This document shows positions 30,407 through 38,653 of a stretch of DNA of 49,294 nucleotides, one piece after another. The position numbers were made by a program, and so were the translations under genes. The first letter of the stretch is position 1, and each line of letters opens with the position of its first letter. The stretch is from assembly GCA_025352785.1 (NCBI GenBank), contig JANXSD010000186.1, positions 1 through 49,294 on the forward strand, in the 5' to 3' direction. This DNA is from Bacteroidota bacterium. Lineage in GTDB: Bacteria; Bacteroidota; Bacteroidia; AKYH767-A; OLB10. The notes below the pieces were generated by a model, which saw only the letters and a list, made by a program, of their open reading frames with translations, was not told where the DNA came from and ran no database searches.

Positions 30407-30608
30407 AAAATTTAATTACGAGAAATCGAAAGCAGAACTCGAACAAATATTAGAAGAACTGGAACAAGGTGAAGCAAGTATTGATACCCTTGCAAAACAT
30501 GTTAAACGCGCAAGTGAATTGATTCGTTTATGCAGAGAAAAACTTCGACAAACGGATCAAGAGGTACAAAACATTTTGAAAGACGTAGATAAAGAAGAGC
30601 CCCGATAA
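30399..30608 (+). CDS. xseB: Exodeoxyribonuclease VII small subunit
   Basis: 69 residues, the family's usual length. The helical hairpin is recognisable in FNYEKSKAELEQILEELEQG and ASELIRLCREKLRQTDQEV. It binds the coiled coil of XseA to form the active nuclease. Its ATG is within the end of xseA. A convergent META-domain gene follows 39 bases later. Confidence 0.93.
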   Translation: MAEKFNYEKSKAELEQILEELEQGEASIDTLAKHVKRASELIRLCREKLRQTDQEVQNILKDVDKEEPR

Positions 30609-30647
30609 ATTAATAAGACTCAGTAAATTAATTTCCAACATATGAAA

Positions 30648-31103
30648 TTATTGGAGATTAACTGCATCAAATTTTGCAACTTGATTTATGTCGTTGTATA
30701 AAATTAAACTTTCTTTTTCAATACCACCTTCACGTTTCTTTTTTAATTCATACCGATTTGCTTTTGATAGCATCAAAAAATATTCCGCCTCAATTTCCAT
30801 ATTTGGGCAAGCCATTTTGGTACTTACCATTTCATGAATATTTATCATCTCGTCTTGCACAGTATACATCCCATTCATCGAATTGCAATTTCCACTTCCA
30901 CCGTACGTATTATCTTTTGTATCAAATAATATAAACATAACTTTACCTTCAGCAGTTGGAGTAATCGCTTTCCCATTCATTTCTCGTAAAACCCATCTCT
31001 TATTTTCTAATTCCAGATTTCGTCCAAAGGGTTGTGATGTTCGAGTTTTGCATGAATAGATAGATAGCGTTATAAAAAGAAATAACAGATAGCGTTGTCG
31101 CAT
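30648..31103 (-). CDS. META-domain (HslJ-like) lipoprotein
   Basis: 151 residues. The N-terminus MRQRYLLFLFITLSIYSCKT contains a lipobox ending in Cys-18, so a lipoprotein is likely. A META domain follows: NKRWVLREMNGKAIT, then GGSGNCNSMNGMYTVQDE and MVSTKMACPNMEIEAEYFLML, as in HslJ, which is associated with heat shock and novobiocin resistance in E. coli. The function is not known in this phylum. It converges on xseB and shows no operon partner. Confidence 0.82.
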   Translation of the reverse strand: MRQRYLLFLFITLSIYSCKTRTSQPFGRNLELENKRWVLREMNGKAITPTAEGKVMFILFDTKDNTYGGSGNCNSMNGMYTVQDEMINIHEMVSTKMACPNMEIEAEYFLMLSKANRYELKKKREGGIEKESLILYNDINQVAKFDAVNLQ

Positions 31104-31274
31104 AATATAGTGATTGATAGTATAAGAATAATTTTATAAAGGTATTCCTCTAATTCATCACAAATATAATATTATCCTGTTTGACAGTGAATTGAAGAAT
31201 TGATGAATTGTATCACCTTCATTAGGAAATCTATGATCAATTAATTATCATTGACATACTAAATAACATCTACC

Positions 31275-31739
31275 ATGAAAAAGATCCTCCTTATTTTTAT
31301 TCTTTTAGTAAGCGTACAAGTTACAGGCTTTGCTCAAAAGCATAAAAAACCCACTGTTCCATCACTAAGTGAAGAATCAGTAACTGCCACCAATAAAATT
31401 ATTTCTGATTTTACAAGTCATCTAAATCAAAACGCTTATGGTAAGAAATGGTCGAAAGTTAAAGACGAATGGACGAAAAAATTAGGCAGTGCTTCTACTG
31501 CTGAAGGTTTTGGTAAAGCGATTCAGATGCTTGCAAAAAATATTGATTCTGATATTTATAAAGATTCTTGGGATGGTATCCGATCTTCATGGAATGATAA
31601 AGCGGAAAAAGTTAAAAGTTTAAAACAGATTGGAACCTTGTTAAAGCAACTTGAAAATCATTTAAAACCAACAGCTTACGATGAAGGTTGGGCACCTTTA
31701 CGTGATGCATGGATTGCTAGTTTAGCAACTCTAAAATAA
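31275..31739 (+). CDS. Secreted protein with three exact 40-residue Tyr/Trp repeats, unknown function
   Basis: 154 residues; I recognise no family. A signal peptide (MKKILLIFILLVSVQVTGFA, cleaved near Gln-21) is followed by a Lys/Pro-rich linker and three copies of a 40-residue unit. In each unit Y-x3-W-x6-W sits at exact 40-residue spacing: Y55/W59/W66, Y95/W99/W106 and Y135/W139/W146. The motif is Y-x3-W-x2-[VIL]-[KR]-x2-W, preceded by a leucine-rich helix. The unit is probably a helix-turn-helix hairpin repeat; this is an inference. No T9SS sorting domain is present, so it is likely periplasmic. The DUF937-like gene lies 47 bases downstream on the same strand and may be co-transcribed. Confidence 0.8.
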   Translation: MKKILLIFILLVSVQVTGFAQKHKKPTVPSLSEESVTATNKIISDFTSHLNQNAYGKKWSKVKDEWTKKLGSASTAEGFGKAIQMLAKNIDSDIYKDSWDGIRSSWNDKAEKVKSLKQIGTLLKQLENHLKPTAYDEGWAPLRDAWIASLATLK

Positions 31740-31786
31740 TACTAATAAATTATCTTGATAGCAATCTCTGATAAAATTATATAATC

Positions 31787-32236
31787 ATGTTTGAAAATCT
31801 TCTCAACTTAGTAAAAGAAAATGCTGGAGAACCGATTATTAATAATCCTTCGGTTCCGAATGAAAAAAATGATGCAGTAATAGCCCAAACAGCTAATGGT
31901 ATCATGGACGGCTTAAAAGAACAACTTTCAGGAGGAAATCTTGACGGCATAAGTAATCTTTTTAAAAGTGAAAATATTGCTGGCAATCCAATTGTTGGAC
32001 AAATTTCGCAAATGGTAACATCACAGCTTTCTCAAAAATTCGGTTTGGATGCTAACTCTTCTGGCAACATCGTTTCTGGATTAATCCCGAAAGTAATGGA
32101 GCAGTTTGTTCACAAAACAAATGATCCAAATGATCAATCTTTTACTATGGATAGTCTCCTGGCATCATTGTCGAGCCAATCTGGCGGATTAGGTGGAATG
32201 GTAGACTCCTTAAAAGGGATATTCGGAGGAAAATAA
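31787..32236 (+). CDS. DUF937/YidB-like protein
   Basis: 149 residues without a signal peptide. It has the Gly/Ser/Asn-rich composition and repeated short helices of the DUF937/YidB group (MFENLLNLVKENAGEPIINN, NIVSGLIPKVMEQFV, GGLGGMVDSLKGIFGGK). No function is established, so confidence in the family is moderate. It may be co-transcribed with the repeat protein upstream. A hairpin with a T-run follows 16 bases after its stop. Confidence 0.65.
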   Translation: MFENLLNLVKENAGEPIINNPSVPNEKNDAVIAQTANGIMDGLKEQLSGGNLDGISNLFKSENIAGNPIVGQISQMVTSQLSQKFGLDANSSGNIVSGLIPKVMEQFVHKTNDPNDQSFTMDSLLASLSSQSGGLGGMVDSLKGIFGGK

Positions 32237-32251
32237 GTAATTGAAATTTAG

Positions 32252-32288
32252 ATGGGTGTAGGAAATTTTTCGCTGCACCCATTTTTTT
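32252..32288 (+). terminator. Intrinsic terminator after the DUF937-like gene
   Basis: ATGGGTG pairs with CACCCAT around a 16-base loop, followed directly by a run of seven T. It ends transcription from the plus-strand pair at 31275-32236. The spacer from 32289 to 32426 shows nothing else I can name. Confidence 0.75.
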
Positions 32289-32426
32289 GTTTTTCAAAAT
32301 CGAGTAGTAACATTAAAGCTAAAATAAAATGAATAAATAATTTGGTATTATTATATCAAAAAAACATTTTACTGACTTAATCGTTATAGTTTTTGTTAGT
32401 TCTACTAATTTTACCCTTACATCAAA

Positions 32427-32903
32427 ATGAATATTGCCATTAATATCTTCGCACTTATCCTCACCTTCTTCATTATGGAGTTTGTGGCATGGTTCACACA
32501 TAAATATGTGATGCATGGATTATTATGGATATTACACAAAGATCATCATCAAACGGAATCAGGTTTTTTCGAAAAGAACGATGCTTTCTTTTTAATCTTT
32601 GCCGTGCCAAGTATGATTTTAATTATGCTTGGTGTTTTAAAAGGAAATGATATCCGTTTATTTATCGGAATTGGAATTGCCCTTTATGGATTTGCCTATT
32701 TTTTTGTGCATGATATTTTTATACATCAGCGATTTAAAGTTTTCAGAAAAAGTGAAAATATTTACATGCGAGCTATCCGTAAAGCGCATAAAATGCATCA
32801 CAAACATTTAAATAAAGAAGAAGGAGAATGTTTTGGAATGTTGCTTGTTCCCTTTCGTTATTACAAAGAGGCTAAAGCATCCATTGATTTACAGGAGCGC
32901 TAA
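32427..32903 (+). CDS. crtZ: Beta-carotene 3-hydroxylase (CrtZ type)
   Basis: 158 residues with about four membrane helices. The di-iron histidine clusters of the fatty acid hydroxylase superfamily are all present: HKYVMH, HKDHH, HDIFIHQRF and HKMHHKH. The length and spacing fit CrtZ, which hydroxylates beta-carotene to zeaxanthin. No other carotenoid gene is in the window, so the upstream pathway must be encoded elsewhere. It overlaps the last four bases of the convergent DMT exporter gene. Confidence 0.88.
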   Translation: MNIAINIFALILTFFIMEFVAWFTHKYVMHGLLWILHKDHHQTESGFFEKNDAFFLIFAVPSMILIMLGVLKGNDIRLFIGIGIALYGFAYFFVHDIFIHQRFKVFRKSENIYMRAIRKAHKMHHKHLNKEEGECFGMLLVPFRYYKEAKASIDLQER

Positions 32904-33826
32904 TTAATTCCACAAATTTTATTCATTACTAATTGTTTTTTTCTAGCTCTCGACATCCCTCTATTAACGATAAAAACGCCAATCATCGTAACAACCATTG
33001 CCATGATTGTACGTTTACTTACAGGTTCATGCAAAAGAATCCATCCAAGCCATAATGCTACAATTGGATTAACATATGCATAAACTGATACCATCGCAGC
33101 AGGCAAATGATTTAATGCGTATACAAATAAGCTGTATCCTATTATTGATCCCGCAATAATTAAATAAATCATCGCATACCATCCTTCAGCGTTTGAATGC
33201 ATTGCCGGCATTTCTCCTCTTGATAATCCAATTACGGTAGTAACACATCCACCAATTAACATCTGTAATCCACCAGTTAAAATAGGATTAATGTTTACTG
33301 GATTTTTTTTCATGTGTACCGATCCAAGAGATCCATTAATAACACCTGCAACTAAAAAAATTATTCCACCTAAGTATGCTGCGTTTTGCAAAAGAAATAA
33401 TTGCTCATAGAAAATCATTAGTTGTCCTGCAAAACCAATGAGGATACCAATGATGGCGAGCCATGGCGTTCGTTCAACAGGATTCCAGATACGTGTAATT
33501 ATTACAATCCATAATGGAAATGCGGTATTCACTAAAGCTGCTAGACCACTAGGTACACTTACTTCTGCCAAACATAGAAATAAGTTTCCTCCTACAAATA
33601 TTAACATGCCACTTATAGATAGTTTTATAAGCTCATTAGGTGTTGGCCATCGTGTACTTTTTTGAATTGCGAACACAAAAAGTATAAGCCCTCCTGCAAT
33701 GATGAATCGAATACCAGAAAAAAGAAATGTTGGAAAATGTTGCAAGCCAATTTTAATTCCCAAATAGGTGGTTCCCCATAAAAAACATAAGCCTACGAGT
33801 GCTCCATACGGTTTCCAATTATTCAT
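32900..33826 (-). CDS. EamA/DMT-family transporter
   Basis: 308 residues with ten predicted membrane helices in two EamA halves (first half to about 150, second from about 160). The motifs are YGALVGLCFLWGTTYLGIKI near the start, NPIVALWLGWILLHEP near 265 and FIVNRGMSR at the end. It is probably a metabolite or amino-acid exporter of the drug/metabolite superfamily; the substrate is unknown. A TACCTTTA element (one base off the -7 consensus) ends five bases before the ATG. It is convergent with crtZ with a four-base overlap. Confidence 0.88.
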   Translation of the reverse strand: MNNWKPYGALVGLCFLWGTTYLGIKIGLQHFPTFLFSGIRFIIAGGLILFVFAIQKSTRWPTPNELIKLSISGMLIFVGGNLFLCLAEVSVPSGLAALVNTAFPLWIVIITRIWNPVERTPWLAIIGILIGFAGQLMIFYEQLFLLQNAAYLGGIIFLVAGVINGSLGSVHMKKNPVNINPILTGGLQMLIGGCVTTVIGLSRGEMPAMHSNAEGWYAMIYLIIAGSIIGYSLFVYALNHLPAAMVSVYAYVNPIVALWLGWILLHEPVSKRTIMAMVVTMIGVFIVNRGMSRARKKQLVMNKICGIN

Positions 33827-33831
33827 TTTGT

Positions 33832-33839
33832 TAAAGGTA
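33832..33839 (-). promoter_or_regulatory. Near-consensus -7 element five bases before the DMT exporter start
   Basis: The minus strand reads TACCTTTA, one mismatch to TAnnTTTG, ending five bases before the ATG at 33826. It resembles the spacing seen at rbfA and the MsbA-type gene. Weak on its own. Confidence 0.3.
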
Positions 33840-33883
33840 GAAAAAATAGCGTGTTATCATTTAAAGGAAACCATACATTGTTA

Positions 33884-35125
33884 TTACTTAATTAATTGTT
33901 TTGGAATTTGCCGTTTAACAATTTGATGCGAAGTGTACCACGAAGCAATGAATCCAATCGAGAATACTATTGCAAAGACAATTAAAAAATCTTGTGCCTC
34001 CATAGCAACAGGATATGCATCAATAAGAAAACCTCCACCATTATTTAATTTTAATAGACCAAATGTTTGTTGTAAAAAACAAATTATTGCACCAAGAAAC
34101 ATTCCTATCAACGCTCCACCTACCGAAACTAATAATCCTTCTAATAAAAATATTGTTTGAACCAATTTTAATGATGATCCCATATTCATCAAAATAGTAA
34201 TATCTTTTCGCTTATCAAGAATAAGGATACTTAGTGTTCCAAATAAATTAAATGCAGCAATTAAAAGTATAAATCCTAGTATCAAATAAACGGCAAATTT
34301 CTCTGACTTTAAAATTTTATAAAGAAAGTCATGTTGTTGCAAACGACCTTTTACATCAAATTTATTTCCCGCTATTTTATTAATAGTTGCCATTGTTAAT
34401 TGTTCATTAGCATCTTTTGCAAATTTAATTTCTAATGCTGTAATTCCTTGATCAATTCCTGTGAGCTCACGCATAAATTCAATTGGAACGATGACATACT
34501 TACTGTCAAAATCTTGTTGAACAGAAAATATTCCAGATGCTGAAATATTTCTTTGCGAAAATGCAGACGTCGGATCCAACATAGCAGTAGATGCATCTAA
34601 TCCCTTCTTAGGCATGAAAACAGAAATAGAATGCGTAGGATCGTTAATGCGTAATCCCAATGAATAGGCAATTTGTCCTCCTAAAATCATGAAATTAATA
34701 GAATCTTTTTGCAGAAAATAATCACCATCTACAATTTTATCATCCAACTTACTCGTTTTCATAAACGATTCGTCAACACCTTTCACAGTGGCGATGTATT
34801 GATGTTCGTTATAACGTAACAGCGCATTTTCTTCTAACGAAAAAGTAATTGCTTCAACGCCCTTAACTTTTCTAATCAAAGAAACTGAAGCTTCTTCTGG
34901 TAAAAAAGTTTTTCCTTCTATCAATGTAATGCGTACATCAGGATCAAAACTATTGTAAAGTTCAAGTACTAGATTTCCAAAACCATTAAAAACAGAAAGC
35001 ACGATGATCAAACCCATTGTTCCAATACCAACACCAATCACACTCATACCACTAATCAAATTGATCATGTTATGAGATTTCTTCGCAACAAGATATCGCT
35101 TTGCAATAGTCCAGGCTAACTTCAT
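33884..35125 (-). CDS. LolC/LolE-type ABC transporter permease (FtsX family)
   Basis: 413 residues. The first helix is in NMINLISGMSVIGVGIGTMG, followed by a periplasmic MacB-like domain (about 50-265). Three C-terminal helices carry the FtsX-type core (ILGFILLIAAFNLFGTLSIL, then LDKRKDITILMNMGSS). Members extract outer-membrane lipoproteins (LolCDE) or act in related exporters. No LolD ATPase is adjacent, so the partner lies elsewhere. It lies downstream of the methyltransferase and rbfA on the same strand. Confidence 0.88.
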   Translation of the reverse strand: MKLAWTIAKRYLVAKKSHNMINLISGMSVIGVGIGTMGLIIVLSVFNGFGNLVLELYNSFDPDVRITLIEGKTFLPEEASVSLIRKVKGVEAITFSLEENALLRYNEHQYIATVKGVDESFMKTSKLDDKIVDGDYFLQKDSINFMILGGQIAYSLGLRINDPTHSISVFMPKKGLDASTAMLDPTSAFSQRNISASGIFSVQQDFDSKYVIVPIEFMRELTGIDQGITALEIKFAKDANEQLTMATINKIAGNKFDVKGRLQQHDFLYKILKSEKFAVYLILGFILLIAAFNLFGTLSILILDKRKDITILMNMGSSLKLVQTIFLLEGLLVSVGGALIGMFLGAIICFLQQTFGLLKLNNGGGFLIDAYPVAMEAQDFLIVFAIVFSIGFIASWYTSHQIVKRQIPKQLIK

Positions 35126-35199
35126 TGTGAAGAAATTATTTTAAGGCGAATTATATTTTATGGAAGAATACTGTTGCTAAAGAAATTTTTGAAGCATTA

Positions 35200-36009
35200 T
35201 TACTTCCAAGCTTTAACAATCAGTCCTGTTCCTGTTGAATGACTCATCGATACATCCATCCAATTTAACACATAAGAAATTGGATATGCAATGAGGTAAT
35301 AAAATGGCAAGAAGATAAAGAACAATTTTGTAGCGCCTAATGCAAGAATTGGATACTTCATCGATAATCTCCACGAAATTTTTCCTGGCGTTCCGTATTG
35401 ATATCGTGCTTCCACTTTTGAAAATCCAGCACCACGCATTTTATCTTCAATCTCTTTGATGTTGTATCCATCACGCACATGCTCTTCAATAAAAGATGAT
35501 TCCCCTTCACCACTTACATCTGATCCTCCTTGATCGCTCGGAGTAGAAATTAATACCATTCCTCCTTGTTTTAAGGAAGCATGGAAATTCTTAAACACTT
35601 GAACATCTTCCAGAATATGCTCCATCACATCAATGGAAATTACCAGATCGTACGTTTCAGAAGTTTTGTAAATGGTCAAATCATCCACTACAAATTTCAC
35701 TTGATTGCTTGCGCCAATCGAATCAAAAAACGAATTACAATCCGCAACTTGTTCTTCCTTCACATCCACGGCCAAAATTTTCGACTTCTTATTCCTATTC
35801 CACAACCAAAAACTATACTGACCATAACCAGCACCCGCATCTAAAATTTGAGGTGTGTTAGGAGCTGTTTTTTCCCAAGTTCGTAATTCTTTGTGAACAT
35901 GCCAAGCTCTTAAAAGTAAAAGATCAAGCAAATTATAAAAGGTTTTCCTTAGGAATGGACTCTTATTAAAGACGTTGCCAAGACGGCGTTTTATCGGATC
36001 GTACTGCAT
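35200..36009 (-). CDS. Class I SAM-dependent methyltransferase
   Basis: 269 residues. The SAM-binding motif I is ILDAGAGYGQYSFWL (about residues 55-69), the acidic motif II is AVDVKEEQV, and motif IV is LVISIDVMEHI. A hydrophobic region near 225-250 could anchor it to the membrane. The methyl acceptor cannot be told from sequence; UbiE/COQ5-like and lipid or sugar methylases share this pattern. It lies between rbfA and the LolC/E permease on the same strand. Confidence 0.85.
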   Translation of the reverse strand: MQYDPIKRRLGNVFNKSPFLRKTFYNLLDLLLLRAWHVHKELRTWEKTAPNTPQILDAGAGYGQYSFWLWNRNKKSKILAVDVKEEQVADCNSFFDSIGASNQVKFVVDDLTIYKTSETYDLVISIDVMEHILEDVQVFKNFHASLKQGGMVLISTPSDQGGSDVSGEGESSFIEEHVRDGYNIKEIEDKMRGAGFSKVEARYQYGTPGKISWRLSMKYPILALGATKLFFIFLPFYYLIAYPISYVLNWMDVSMSHSTGTGLIVKAWK

Positions 36010-36102
36010 AATTAGATAAAGAAATTGGCTACGAATCTACTAAATGTAAGAGGAATGGTCGACAGATATCGCCTTTAAGGCAACAAAAAGGAAAGAAATC
36101 GA

Positions 36103-36474
36103 CTATTCTTTATCGTCTTCAGCAGGGGGAATATGCAGATTCTTAAACAGTTTATCAATATGCTCTACATAATCCAAACTATTATCGATAAAAAACTCCA
36201 GTTGAGGAACAATACGAGCTTGTTTACCAATACGAAGCCCCAATTCTTTACGGATTTCAGAAAGATGTTTCTTGATATCTTTAAGGATCAGTTTAGGGTC
36301 GGGAGCTTTGAAAATACTTATTTGTACCCTTGCCAAACCTAAATCAGGAGTCACTTTAACACCTGTTACAGTGATAAAATGATTTCCATACCAATTACGT
36401 CCCTCTCTTTGAAAGAGTTCTCCTAGTTCTTTCTGAATCAACTTGGAATATTTCTGTTGGCGTACCGAATCCAT
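36103..36474 (-). CDS. rbfA: Ribosome-binding factor A
   Basis: 123 residues from the ATG at 36474. The KH-like fold is recognisable: SVRQQKYSKLIQKELGELF, then VTGVKVTPDLGLARVQISIF and RIVPQLEFFIDNSLDYVEHI. It matures the 30S subunit by binding 16S rRNA. The open frame extends upstream to 36507, but TACCTTTG at 36480-36487 ends only five bases before this ATG, which rules out the upstream reading if that promoter is real. It is divergent from the MsbA-type exporter. Confidence 0.93.
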   Translation of the reverse strand: MDSVRQQKYSKLIQKELGELFQREGRNWYGNHFITVTGVKVTPDLGLARVQISIFKAPDPKLILKDIKKHLSEIRKELGLRIGKQARIVPQLEFFIDNSLDYVEHIDKLFKNLHIPPAEDDKE

Positions 36475-36479
36475 AAGTA

Positions 36480-36487
36480 CAAAGGTA
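36480..36487 (-). promoter_or_regulatory. Bacteroidota -7 element of rbfA, five bases before the ATG
   Basis: The minus strand reads TACCTTTG, an exact TAnnTTTG match. With the ATG only five bases downstream, transcription should begin at or next to the start codon, suggesting a leaderless or nearly leaderless mRNA. Confidence 0.5.
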
Positions 36488-36518
36488 ACAATTTGAAGTG
36501 CACCCATAATGGATTAAT

Positions 36519-36526
36519 TATCTTTG
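36519..36526 (+). promoter_or_regulatory. Bacteroidota -7 element of the MsbA-type gene, four bases before the GTG
   Basis: TATCTTTG is an exact TAnnTTTG match, followed by CCCG and the GTG start at 36531. It faces away from the rbfA element 31 bases to the left; together they form a compact divergent promoter. Confidence 0.5.
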
Positions 36527-36530
36527 CCCG

Positions 36531-38357
36531 GTGAAAAATTATCTACGACTCCTCAGCTTTCTTAAACCTTATAAAAGCACAGCAGCCATTTCCGTGTTTT
36601 TTAATATCCTAACGGTTATCTTTTCGCTTTTCTCCTTAACGATGATCGTTCCTTTTCTGAACGTATTATTCAGTCAAGCGCGTAATTATAAAATGATGCC
36701 GTGGAGTTTATCGGTAAATGCATTATTAAATAATCTCAACTATTTTCTTTCTGATTTAGTAATTCGCGAAGGACAAATTCAAGCATTACTTACGATCAGT
36801 ATTTTAGTAGTGATCATCATGTTTCTAAAAAATTTAACACGATATCTTGGGATGTATTATATCATTCCAATTCGTAATGGTGTTGTTAGAGATGTGCGTT
36901 CGATGTTGTACAATAAAATTCTTTCTTTGCCTATCGGTTACTTTACGGATGAAAAAAAAGGTGATTTAATTTCTCGCATGACGAGTGATGTGCAAGAGGT
37001 AGAATACGGAATCATGAATTCATTAGAGGCAGCATTCCGCGAACCATTAAACATTATTATTTTTCTTATTACAATGTTTACGATGAGTGTTCATCTAACC
37101 ATTATCGTATTAATTTTATTACCTATCGCAGCATTATTGATTGGAAGTGTTGGAAAAAGTTTGCGTACCAAATCTACATTAGCAATGGATAAGATGGGCG
37201 AACTTTTAAGTAACATCGAAGAAACACTTGGCGGATTAAGAATCATACATGCATTCACAGCAGAAAAAAACGCAACAGAAAAATTTGGGACACTTAATAA
37301 AGATCATTACAAGTTACAAGTAAAAATAAATCGCCGTCGAGATATGGCTTCTCCAATGAGCGAGTTTTTAGGAACTGTTGTGATGATGGTAGTGATGTAT
37401 TTAGGAGGAATAATTGTTATTCATAACGAAGGCAATCTGGGACCATCAGAGTTCATCGCATACATCGCCATTTTTTCGCAACTACTACCTCCAATAAAAA
37501 GCTTAACAACTGCATTTTATAATATTCAAAAGGGAATGGCTTCTTCCGAGCGAATTTATAAAATTTTAGATGCAGAAATTAAAGTAAAAGAACCATTAAA
37601 TCCTAAAACATTAAATACCTTTGAAAAGGGAATAGAGTTTAAAAATGTTTCTTTCTCGTATCGTAAAGGGGATGAAGGTTCTGTTTTAAAAGATATCAAT
37701 CTTGTTGTTCCTAAAGGAAAAACAATTGCATTAGTAGGTCAATCAGGATCTGGTAAAACTACATTAGCAGATATGCTTCCTCGTTATTATGATCCAGATA
37801 ATGGCGAAGTGCTAATGGATGGAATTAACATTCGTGAATTCAGAATTCATGATGTACGGACGCAAATGGGTGTTGTTACGCAGGAGTCAATTTTGTTTAA
37901 CGATACTGTATTTAATAACATCGCTTTCGGGATGCCTGACATGAAAGAGGAAGAGGTGATTAATGCTGCTAAAGTTGCAAACGCGCATGAATTTATAATT
38001 GCAATGCCGCAAGGTTATCAAACTCCAATTGGTGATCGTGGTGGAAAATTATCAGGTGGTCAGCGACAACGATTAAGTATTGCTCGAGCTGTATTAAAAA
38101 ATCCTCCAATACTTATTCTTGATGAAGCAACGTCTGCATTAGATACAGAATCGGAAAGATTAGTTCAAGATGCGTTAACGAATTTAATGCGTCAACGAAC
38201 AACATTAGTCATCGCACACAGGTTGTCAACTATTATACATGCTGATGAAATTATTGTGTTACAAAAAGGAAAAATTGTTGAACGCGGAACCCATAATGAT
38301 CTCTTAGCACAAGCAGGATATTATAAAAAGTTATACGAACTTCAATCGTTTGCTTAA
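36531..38357 (+). CDS. MsbA-type ABC exporter (fused membrane and ATPase domains)
   Basis: 608 residues from a GTG start. Six membrane helices span about residues 15-320. The ATPase domain spans about 360-600 with Walker A GQSGSGKTT, signature LSGGQRQRLSIARA, Walker B ILILDEATSALD and H-loop VIAHRLSTI. The fold and length match half-size lipid flippases such as MsbA; drug or peptide exporters look alike. The GTG start is supported because the next ATG would remove the first helix. A TATCTTTG element ends four bases before it. Confidence 0.9.
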   Translation: MKNYLRLLSFLKPYKSTAAISVFFNILTVIFSLFSLTMIVPFLNVLFSQARNYKMMPWSLSVNALLNNLNYFLSDLVIREGQIQALLTISILVVIIMFLKNLTRYLGMYYIIPIRNGVVRDVRSMLYNKILSLPIGYFTDEKKGDLISRMTSDVQEVEYGIMNSLEAAFREPLNIIIFLITMFTMSVHLTIIVLILLPIAALLIGSVGKSLRTKSTLAMDKMGELLSNIEETLGGLRIIHAFTAEKNATEKFGTLNKDHYKLQVKINRRRDMASPMSEFLGTVVMMVVMYLGGIIVIHNEGNLGPSEFIAYIAIFSQLLPPIKSLTTAFYNIQKGMASSERIYKILDAEIKVKEPLNPKTLNTFEKGIEFKNVSFSYRKGDEGSVLKDINLVVPKGKTIALVGQSGSGKTTLADMLPRYYDPDNGEVLMDGINIREFRIHDVRTQMGVVTQESILFNDTVFNNIAFGMPDMKEEEVINAAKVANAHEFIIAMPQGYQTPIGDRGGKLSGGQRQRLSIARAVLKNPPILILDEATSALDTESERLVQDALTNLMRQRTTLVIAHRLSTIIHADEIIVLQKGKIVERGTHNDLLAQAGYYKKLYELQSFA

Positions 38358-38371
38358 AATAAATTACGTCC

Positions 38372-38383
38372 CGATAGCTATCG
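38372..38383. repeat. Perfect 12-bp palindrome
   Basis: CGATAGCTATCG follows the MsbA-type gene by 15 bases and begins a repeat-rich spacer. Its role is unknown; it may be a short repeat-element end or a weak terminator. Confidence 0.4.
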
Positions 38384-38406
38384 CATACGAATTAAAAATT
38401 ACGAAC

Positions 38407-38644
38407 ATAAAATATCAAGTCCCTCCTTAGGAAGGATTTAGGGAGGTCAAAAAAAACGAGAACACAACTCTAATTTAACTTAGCCTCCCCTAACCCCTCC
38501 AAAGGAGGGGAACAAAGAAAATTTAGTTCTTAGAATTAATATTAAAAATCAAAATATCAAGTCCCTCCTTGCGGGGGGGGATTTAGGGAGGTCAAGGGGG
38601 TTTTGGGGGGCATTGGCACATCAGCATATTGGCATATCAGCACA
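38407..38644. repeat. Intergenic repeat cluster upstream of deoC
   Basis: The spacer holds two direct copies of a unit, AAAATATCAAGTCCCTCCTT followed by GGATTTAGGGAGGTCAA, at about 38407-38450 and 38551-38595. A similar CCTCCCCTAACCCCTCC-AAAGGAGGGG hairpin in inverted orientation lies between them (about 38483-38511). A 16-bp tandem pair follows (TTGGCACATCAGCATA and TTGGCATATCAGCACA, 38613-38644). No ORF is supported. It is probably a nest of small non-coding repeats; the hairpins could also end transcription of the preceding gene. Confidence 0.65.
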
Positions 38645-38653
38645 TTAATAAAT

